21,124 bases of DNA from an uncultured Bacteroidales bacterium. GTDB lineage: Bacteria > Bacteroidota > Bacteroidia > Bacteroidales > Marinilabiliaceae. Numbering within the stretch: position 1 is the stretch's first letter; every line of letters begins with the position of its first letter. The position numbers and the translations under genes were made by a program. Shown in pieces: positions 15,097 through 21,124 of this stretch. Below the pieces are notes generated by a model that was given only the letters and a program-made list of their open reading frames with translations, was not told where the DNA came from and did not search any database. The stretch spans positions 1-21,124 of the forward strand of contig CAKUYZ010000027.1 of the NCBI GenBank assembly GCA_934717675.1, written 5' to 3'.

Positions 15097-15145
15097 AACT
15101 TTTTAATTATTTGTCTGTCTTGAAGTTACGAAATTTCCCCCGCTT

Positions 15146-15168
15146 AACCAACTGACCTTTAGTTGGTT
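15146..15168. other. hairpin upstream of the transposase gene
   Basis: AACCAACT (15146-15153) and AGTTGGTT (15161-15168) form a perfect 8-bp stem with a 7-base loop, about 50 bases upstream of the transposase start and inside the IS. In insertion sequences such hairpins can damp read-through expression from outside; that role is inferred. There is no T-run on either strand. Confidence 0.4.
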
Positions 15169-15250
15169 ACGTTATCACATAGCATTTATTTCCACATAAT
15201 TCAAAACAGCTTCTAACTTTACGCAATTTGTGAACTTCCTCAATGTTGTA

Positions 15251-16006
15251 ATGACAAGTTGCACCCATAAATTCTTTCTGCTAATCACCGCATTTATACT
15301 TGCGTGCGCATCCGCTATCGCCCAGTACAAATCCGATGCGACTTATGGCGTGAAAGCTGGTGCGAGCCTCTGTAAGATTACTGAACTACCCAAGATGCTC
15401 ATCAGCGAGGGATATTATTCGGGATACAGTTTCACGGAGGATTTCCGTCTTTCATTCTCGGCAAGCATATTTCTTTCGTACAAGATTCCACAATCGCCCA
15501 TCGGGCTTGAGGGACGCATCTTGTATGATGCGACAAGCACCCGCACCACATACGACGACATCGAGGGCTTCACCTACACGATTAACGCAAAATTTCAGAC
15601 CGTGGGCGCGTCAGCCCACGTCAAGGGCTATGCGTTCAAAGGGCTATACTTGTCGGCTGGCATAGGTTACGGTTGGAACATAACGAAAGACGTTTTCTCG
15701 TATTCTTCCAATTCTTCCGAGATGGACTGGGGCGACTTCTACGTCCCGACAGACGACGAGACGGCCGACGAGTTCGCGGAGTCGTTTTCGGGTAATGGCT
15801 ATGTATATCTGCCGCTGGCAGTCGGTTGTGAGTTCCCGATAGGCTTGAACGTAGAGGCGTTCTACCGTCGCGGTTTGAGTGATGTCGTAACCACCCATCC
15901 AAATCGCCATGACTTCGGCGAGGCAGACAACCGATTGAACTCATTCGGTATGCTCGTCGGCTGGGGCTTGCCAATGGATAACCTTGATAAACGTAGGCAC
16001 AGATGA
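15251..16006 (+). CDS. small outer-membrane beta-barrel protein, paralog 1
   Basis: The 251-residue product has a signal peptide (MTSCTHKFFLLITAFILACA, cleavage near SAIAQ at about 25). The mature part alternates hydrophobic and polar residues with many aromatics and glycines (LSFSASIFLSYKIPQSPIGL, AKFQTVGASAHVKGYAF, LYLSAGIGYGWNI), typical of 8-10-stranded barrels of the OmpA/PorT-like type. The conserved end GCEFPIGLNVEAFYRRGLSD matches the next gene. I chose ATG 15251 over GTG 15230 because it directly begins the signal peptide. Its stop overlaps the next start by ATGA. The IS5 element ends 36 bases upstream, so its native promoter may have been displaced. Confidence 0.75.
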   Translation: MTSCTHKFFLLITAFILACASAIAQYKSDATYGVKAGASLCKITELPKMLISEGYYSGYSFTEDFRLSFSASIFLSYKIPQSPIGLEGRILYDATSTRTTYDDIEGFTYTINAKFQTVGASAHVKGYAFKGLYLSAGIGYGWNITKDVFSYSSNSSEMDWGDFYVPTDDETADEFAESFSGNGYVYLPLAVGCEFPIGLNVEAFYRRGLSDVVTTHPNRHDFGEADNRLNSFGMLVGWGLPMDNLDKRRHR

Positions 16007-16734
16007 GAGATGGGGTGTTGAATGTCATGGGGGCATTAGTCGTATTGTGGATAACGCAATCGTCTGTTTTAGCCCAATCACCCGACGGCAATTTCACGAC
16101 AGGTCTCAGCATCGGTGCGAACTACGTGTCGATAGCCAACCTCAAACAGACATTCTGCTCCGATGACGGCAAGCCGACATTCGAGCTTAGCGAGAAACGG
16201 CACATCACCCCGATAGTCTCGATAGTTGCACAATACCGATTCCCGACGAGCCTCGTGGCCGTGGAGGGGAGTGTTGGTTATTTTCAGACGAGGGGTGAGG
16301 TCGAGAAGACCGCCACGCACGCCACTGAGACCTACGACATCAAGCTCAACCACATAACGCTGGGCGCAGGCGCGAAGGTCTATCCCGTGAAAGGCGCATT
16401 TGTCAAGGCGGCTATATGCGCCGGTCCGTGTCTCAACGGCACGTCGTGCGTCAGGTATGACGCAATGGGAGTCACCAACACCGCTAAGATGCAGGTAGAG
16501 GATCACGTCAACCAGACCGTCAAGGGACGGACGCTCGTGCGAGCCGACCTCTCGCTCGGATATGAATTCCCGACGGGGCTGACCATCGAGGCTTTCTATG
16601 GCAAGTGCCTGACCGACCTGCTAGAGGTGGGCATCAACGACTACGGCTACACCGAACAGCGCAACGACAGCCAGTATGCGAGCTTGAGTGTTGGATGGCT
16701 GCTGACGAAGAACAGGTTCTCAAAAAAGCAATGA
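16003..16734 (+). CDS. small outer-membrane beta-barrel protein, paralog 2
   Basis: The 243-residue product has a signal peptide (MRDGVLNVMGALVVLWITQS, cleavage near SVLAQ at about 25) and beta-barrel composition (GLSIGANYVSIANL, IVSIVAQYRFPTSLVAVEGS, LVRADLSLGYEFPTGLTIEA). The motif G-x-E-F-P-x-G-L-x-x-E-A-F-Y and the closing strand SVGWLL are shared with the preceding gene, so the two are tandem paralogs, quite diverged. It overlaps both neighbours by 4 bases (ATGA), which implies translational coupling. The role is unknown; small barrels can be channels, anchors or scaffolds. Confidence 0.75.
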   Translation: MRDGVLNVMGALVVLWITQSSVLAQSPDGNFTTGLSIGANYVSIANLKQTFCSDDGKPTFELSEKRHITPIVSIVAQYRFPTSLVAVEGSVGYFQTRGEVEKTATHATETYDIKLNHITLGAGAKVYPVKGAFVKAAICAGPCLNGTSCVRYDAMGVTNTAKMQVEDHVNQTVKGRTLVRADLSLGYEFPTGLTIEAFYGKCLTDLLEVGINDYGYTEQRNDSQYASLSVGWLLTKNRFSKKQ

Positions 16735-18005
16735 GCATGAGGACGACCGCCACACACATCGCCATGCTGCTATGCCTCGCAGCAAGCGCGCAACACCTCC
16801 CGGGCGGAGTGTCGAAACCTTGTGTGTGGAGTGTTGCAAATGAACAAATCAATACGATTGACACACTGCCTCAAAACGCAATCGGCTTCACATCCTTCCA
16901 AGTCGTAATACCCACTGTGGACGCAGAGAATGCGACACTTGTCTCGGGTCAGACTCTAATAACCTCCCGACGGGTGGCAGAGCCAAACAGCGGTCAATAC
17001 ATCAACTTCGCAGATAACATACCTGCAAACGTCCCACGCATAATGTCAGTCCGCCAGAGAATGTCCGAATCGAACCCGACGACCGTATCGATGGCGGATT
17101 TGCCACTCACTGCGAACTCCGACAGCATTTGCGAGAGCATAATCTTCGACAAGTTGCTAAGCTGCCGCGAGAGGCAGAAGGTTGACACCTATCTCGCATT
17201 GAAATACGGCATAACGATCGACCAGACTAACCCCTCCTCATATATCGGCTGCGACGGGCGCGTAGTATGGAATGCGGTAGCGAACGCGGAATTTTCGCAC
17301 CATATTTTCGGCATCTGCAACGACACCATTTCGCGGTTTTACACACGCGAGAACACAAGTGCCGAGAATACAGACCTCTTGAAAATAACCGCCGACACCC
17401 TCTCCCCGATGAGCTACGTCGTCCTCGGTGACGACAACAACTCATTGAAATACATATGCGAGGATGGGCTACCCAAACGCCTCGGCCGCACATGGAGAGT
17501 TTCGATAACGGGCGAAACGCCAGAAACAGTAAACATCGCCTTCGATGCCGAGCGCATAGAGGAGGCGTTCCATCTCGAAGCCGACGAACACTATTGGCTT
17601 TCGATAAACGACACGGCATATCTGAAGAGTGCCGACCTCGGCTCGCTAATGGCGCAGTTTGACGATGTGCCACTACGAGACGGTATGACATTCACAATCA
17701 TCGCAGCCAGAGGCGATGAACAGCCCAAGTTGGAGGCCGCCAACGCCGCCGACGACAGCATATATGCAGTCTCCGCCGCCCCTAACCCCACGACCGACGG
17801 GCGAGTTCACCTGCGTATCCGCCTGCGCGAGGTGACCGACGTGAAGGTCGGGCTGCATAGCCTCGACGGACATCGCTACGCCGTACAGAGCGGCAGTGGC
17901 AGCGACTTCTACTGCATAACGGTCACACTCCCGAGTGAGGGCGTATGGGTCGCCACCGTAGAGAGCGGCAATGGCAAACGATCGTATAAACTGATTAGCA
18001 AATAG
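16731..18005 (+). CDS. T9SS-sorted exoprotein with C-terminal sorting domain
   Basis: The 424-residue product has a signal peptide (MSMRTTATHIAMLLCLAASA). The middle contains VDTYLALKYGITID, a motif common in large Bacteroidetes surface adhesins, followed by a beta-rich domain (SYVVLGDDNNSLKY, GRTWRVSITGETPETVNIAF). The last 80 residues or so form a type A Por sorting domain: a linker ending SAAPNPTTDGRVHLRIRL, VGLHSLDGHRY and the closing WVATVESGNGKRSYKLI. T9SS would export it and attach it to the surface. I chose ATG 16731 because it makes a 4-base ATGA overlap and starts a signal peptide; the longer open frame upstream is the barrel gene read in another frame. The next gene starts 16 bases after its stop. 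Confidence 0.85.
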   Translation: MSMRTTATHIAMLLCLAASAQHLPGGVSKPCVWSVANEQINTIDTLPQNAIGFTSFQVVIPTVDAENATLVSGQTLITSRRVAEPNSGQYINFADNIPANVPRIMSVRQRMSESNPTTVSMADLPLTANSDSICESIIFDKLLSCRERQKVDTYLALKYGITIDQTNPSSYIGCDGRVVWNAVANAEFSHHIFGICNDTISRFYTRENTSAENTDLLKITADTLSPMSYVVLGDDNNSLKYICEDGLPKRLGRTWRVSITGETPETVNIAFDAERIEEAFHLEADEHYWLSINDTAYLKSADLGSLMAQFDDVPLRDGMTFTIIAARGDEQPKLEAANAADDSIYAVSAAPNPTTDGRVHLRIRLREVTDVKVGLHSLDGHRYAVQSGSGSDFYCITVTLPSEGVWVATVESGNGKRSYKLISK

Positions 18006-18021
18006 TCGAGTGAGGGGGCTG

Positions 18022-21000
18022 ATGAAATATTTGACAATCGCCGTCGCCGCACTTTTCACAGGTTGCGGTAGCGAAGTGTCGGATACTCATCAGGCAAGTC
18101 AAGTTGACACATCAACGGACGTAATCGCTACGGATACGATTGCAAAAGATTCCGTTGCAATCATTCTATCAACTGCACATACAAACACACCTATCTCGCA
18201 GCGCGACCTTCCCCACAAGACCCTCCCCGTCACACCGACCGACTCGGCGAGCGTGACGCTCATGGGCGCGACGCTAAGCGTGCCGTTTGGGGCGGTGGAC
18301 AAGGAGCTGACGCTAAGCATAACCGCCTTGGAGGAGACCGACATTGCAAAGCTGCCGCAAGGTATGGTTAACGTCACGCGGAACGCCGCAGGCTTCCGCT
18401 TTCTGCCCCACGGCAAACACTTCACGGGCAGCGACGCACGCATATCACTGCCCGTTGACACACTCACCATCCCGCACGGCTACACAGTCCGCGACGTGTT
18501 CGTCTACTTCTACGACGAGGGCCACAAGCGGTGGACAGTCCTCGCCAAAGACACCGCCAACCATGATAACACCCTCGCCAGTGCGCTGACGAGCCACTTC
18601 ACCGACATGATTGCCGGCGTGCTGCAGGTGCCAGATATGCCAGAGACGCATGGCTTTGCACCGACAGCCATGAGCGACGTGAAAGCTGCCGATCCGTTGC
18701 ATGGCATCATCAGCCTGCAAACGCCACAGGCTGTGCAGAGTGGCGCAGCGACACTTAGCTACCAAATAGCCACGCCCGCAGGACGCAACGGTATGCGGCC
18801 GAGCCTCGCTCTGGCCTACAGCAGCGAGGGACGCAGCGGCTGGTGCGGCTACGGCTGGAGCCTGCAGATGCCATCCATAGACATCGACACCCGTTGGGGT
18901 GTGCCGCGTTTCGACAAGGACTACGAGACGGAAATCTACCTCATAAACGGCGAGCAGACAACGCTCCAACCTCACCGCTCACCCGACGCGATAGAGCGCG
19001 TGAGCGACCGGGAGTTCTTTCCACGCGTAGAAAACGCATTCTCGAGGATAGTCCGCCACGGCGACTCGCCGACCAACTACTGGTGGGAGGTAACAACCAA
19101 AGACGGTGTTGTCTATACCTATAATGATGTCGTCCGCAATGATGACGGCAACATAGTACACTGGGGCTTGAGCAAGGTCGAGGAATCACACGGCGACAAC
19201 GTGACGTATTCGTATGTCGAGCGCAACGGTCACCTCTACCCAACGGAGATACACTACACCAACCACGACAACGAGAGCGGCAATTATAGCGTAAAAATCA
19301 CTCTCGCCGATGGCAACACCAACATACGCTGCGACATCACGACGAGTTACCGCCTCGGCCTGTTGCAGACCGAAGGCGAGCTGTTGGGCGACATATCCGT
19401 CTTCTACAAGGACGAGCTGCTTGCACGCTACGTGCCGACATACGCCAACGGTCAGTTGCGCAAGACCATGCTCACCGCAATCACGCAATACGACGGCGAC
19501 GACAATGAGGTCGGCACGAACCGCTTCGACTACTACGACGACGTGAAAGACGGGCTGTTCGGGGAGGCTCAAACTTGGAATGTCGGCAACGACGAGGCCT
19601 TGGAGGGCAAGGCGATTGACCGCATAGGCATGACGGACGGTCTGTCTGCCATTGGCGGTTCACGTAGTACGGGTAACACGAATGGCGGTGGAGCCATGGT
19701 CGGTGTGGGGCCAAGTCCGATTGCACGTGTGGCGGCGCCATTATCCGTAAGCGTAGGTTTTTCAAAATCCTTCAGTCATAGTTGGGCGCACAGTGAGGTC
19801 TCATTAACCGATATTGATGGAGACGGACGTCCCGATAAAGTTTTCGTTGACAATGATAGACTTTTCTACAGGAAGAATATATCAGAAGGCGGAGAAGTAG
19901 TTTTTGCAGAGCCCGTCCAGATTGATGGAGCGAACCGAATGTCGCTCGGCGAATCAAAAACTAACACCACAAGTTTTAATATTGGCGCAGGCCTCAATAT
20001 TGGAGGAAACTTAGATTTAGGCGGCGGCTTGTCTAAAGATAAAAGTCGCACATGGGACTGGACGCACACCTATATGCAGGACTTCAACGGCGACGGGCTT
20101 GTTGACATTGCGGAGAAAGGTGTCGTCCTGTTCAACCACGTTGGCGCAGATGGGAAACCGTATTTTACAAAATCCAGCGAGGATACTCCCAATCCAGTAT
20201 GGACAAGCGAAAGCGTCGCACCAAGTGGCGAGTTCCTTGTGGACACGGCGTCAGAGCGAAGAGAACAGGAGAAGCAAAACCAATTGGTGGATGCAGTCCG
20301 ATTGTGGCAGGCACCATTCGCAGGCAGCATCGCCATTTTAGGCACGGCAAGCATTATTGTCCCCGATGAGAGTACCGACGGCGTTATAGCCACCATTCAG
20401 CATAACGACACGGAGAAATGGTGTGCAAGACTGACGCGGAGCAAAAAATCTGAAAGCCACAGCCTCCGATTGTCGGTAAGTAAAGACGATAAGATTCTGT
20501 TCCGCATCCAATCGGTCTACAGCGGAAAGGAGGATGCGACAGCATGGTCGCCCATAATAACATACACGAAGTGTGACGAGCTAACCTCAGAGACCCGATA
20601 CGATGCCAGTGGTGAAGACCGCAAGACATATTCGGCGACAAGTGACTTTCTGCACATAGGCGGCGGAAGCGCGATACTCGTTGGCAACGGGGCAAAGATT
20701 GAGATGTCGGTGAAGAAGCCGCAGATGCGCGACGACATCACATTGACGCTCATCGGCAACAATGAGGATGTTCTTTGGAGTAAAGTGTTGACAGCGGCAG
20801 AAAATGTCGACATGACAGAGGTAGTCATCCCATCCTTGTCGGCAAACGACACACTCTTTGTCAGCGCAAAGGTTGAGAGCAGAGTGCCTCTCGACTGGGA
20901 GAATCTGGATTGGACGATAAAGGCCACCTCCACGCTTGATGGCGAGACGACCACAATGTACATCGCCCCGGAAATCGGAAGGATGTACAACAATGCTGTC

Positions 21001-21124
21001 GCTGTCGCCTCCGCGAAAGCCATGTCAGATAGTGGAAAGCCTGCTTATGACTTCAATGCCGAGGAGACAGACTCCATATTTGTGGACGCGACTTGGCAAA
21101 AGACCGACTCGGCGTTGGCTAACG
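18022..21124 (+). CDS. large SpvB/TcB-like lipoprotein, 3' end beyond the window
   Basis: The frame is open from ATG 18022 to the right edge, 1034 residues without a stop. It starts with a short lipoprotein signal and lipobox FTGC (C15), so the protein is lipid-anchored. Residues about 75-200 form a beta-rich domain (VTLMGATLSVPFGAVDKELT to LTSHFTDMIAGVLQVPD) of the kind that often precedes SpvB. Residues about 215-310 match the SpvB/TcB N-terminal domain (ISLQTPQAVQSGAATLSYQI, LAYSSEGRSGWCGYGWSLQM). Aspartate-rich FG-GAP/VCBS-like loops lie near 597 (DIDGDGRPD) and 686 (DFNGDGLVD). Tc-B and Rhs proteins form hollow shells that enclose a toxic C-terminus; that part would be downstream. The real end, and any RHS repeats, cannot be seen here. 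Confidence 0.88.
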   Translation, partial: MKYLTIAVAALFTGCGSEVSDTHQASQVDTSTDVIATDTIAKDSVAIILSTAHTNTPISQRDLPHKTLPVTPTDSASVTLMGATLSVPFGAVDKELTLSITALEETDIAKLPQGMVNVTRNAAGFRFLPHGKHFTGSDARISLPVDTLTIPHGYTVRDVFVYFYDEGHKRWTVLAKDTANHDNTLASALTSHFTDMIAGVLQVPDMPETHGFAPTAMSDVKAADPLHGIISLQTPQAVQSGAATLSYQIATPAGRNGMRPSLALAYSSEGRSGWCGYGWSLQMPSIDIDTRWGVPRFDKDYETEIYLINGEQTTLQPHRSPDAIERVSDREFFPRVENAFSRIVRHGDSPTNYWWEVTTKDGVVYTYNDVVRNDDGNIVHWGLSKVEESHGDNVTYSYVERNGHLYPTEIHYTNHDNESGNYSVKITLADGNTNIRCDITTSYRLGLLQTEGELLGDISVFYKDELLARYVPTYANGQLRKTMLTAITQYDGDDNEVGTNRFDYYDDVKDGLFGEAQTWNVGNDEALEGKAIDRIGMTDGLSAIGGSRSTGNTNGGGAMVGVGPSPIARVAAPLSVSVGFSKSFSHSWAHSEVSLTDIDGDGRPDKVFVDNDRLFYRKNISEGGEVVFAEPVQIDGANRMSLGESKTNTTSFNIGAGLNIGGNLDLGGGLSKDKSRTWDWTHTYMQDFNGDGLVDIAEKGVVLFNHVGADGKPYFTKSSEDTPNPVWTSESVAPSGEFLVDTASERREQEKQNQLVDAVRLWQAPFAGSIAILGTASIIVPDESTDGVIATIQHNDTEKWCARLTRSKKSESHSLRLSVSKDDKILFRIQSVYSGKEDATAWSPIITYTKCDELTSETRYDASGEDRKTYSATSDFLHIGGGSAILVGNGAKIEMSVKKPQMRDDITLTLIGNNEDVLWSKVLTAAENVDMTEVVIPSLSANDTLFVSAKVESRVPLDWENLDWTIKATSTLDGETTTMYIAPEIGRMYNNAVAVASAKAMSDSGKPAYDFNAEETDSIFVDATWQKTDSALAN

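Larger units (their letters stand above)
14294..15214 (-). mobile_element. IS5-family insertion sequence, about 921 bp
   Basis: The 17-bp terminal inverted repeats AGAAGCTGTTTTGAATT (14294-14310) and its exact complement (15198-15214) enclose one transposase gene. AA flanks both ends (14292-14293 and 15215-15216) and could be a 2-bp target duplication, but this is too short to be certain. The element separates the broken AbiEii gene from the surface-protein operon and lies 36 bases upstream of the first barrel start. Confidence 0.9.

Noticed and set aside
14323..15123. 266-codon plus-strand open frame opposite the transposase
   Set aside because: The opposite strand carries a complete DDE triad and the inverted repeats agree with that orientation; this frame is a shadow.
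9120..15230. integrative element bounded by a duplicated tRNA-Glu 3' end
   Set aside because: I saw no second copy of the tRNA 3' end and no integrase gene in the window, so only a possible left border is noted.

Overview
The window looks like a chromosomal segment from a member of the Bacteroidetes, probably order Bacteroidales. Four things point there. Promoter-like sites follow the Bacteroidetes pattern (TTTG, 19-20 bases, TAnnTTTG). Genes lack obvious Shine-Dalgarno sequences. A secreted protein carries a type IX secretion (T9SS) C-terminal sorting domain. The core proteins (MetG, RadC, Upp, RadA, Nnr, S20) have Bacteroidetes-like features. I cannot name the genus from sequence alone.

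Positions 1-9151 are conserved housekeeping DNA: a divergent promoter leaving the left edge, a periplasmic TPR protein, a PrdX/YbaK-type deacylase diverging from metG, then radC, upp, radA and nnr on one strand. A strong promoter then drives a tRNA-Glu, rpsT and a second, identical tRNA-Glu, closed by a 16-bp hairpin terminator.

Positions 9152-15214 are an accessory, decaying region. It holds four short orphan genes, two of them paralogous winged-helix-like proteins with a C-terminal membrane anchor, one frameshifted. Next come a frameshifted dinD and an orphan promoter-terminator pair that may encode a small RNA. A phage MuF head-morphogenesis gene with a C-terminal PD-(D/E)XK toxin-like domain follows on the minus strand. 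It abuts a two-unit type I-C CRISPR repeat relic, a broken AbiEii-type toxin gene and an intact-looking IS5-family element with 17-bp inverted repeats.

Positions 15215-21124 hold what looks like a four-gene operon, with ATGA overlaps at the first two junctions and a 16-base gap at the third. It encodes two paralogous small outer-membrane beta-barrels, a T9SS-sorted exoprotein and a very large lipoprotein that runs off the right edge. The lipoprotein has an adhesin-like N-terminal domain, an SpvB/TcB-type domain and FG-GAP-like repeats. All four products carry export signals, so they probably work together at the cell surface as a Tc/Rhs-like system whose effector end lies beyond the window. 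This is the most interesting part of the window. The orphan CRISPR repeat pair beside the MuF toxin gene is second.
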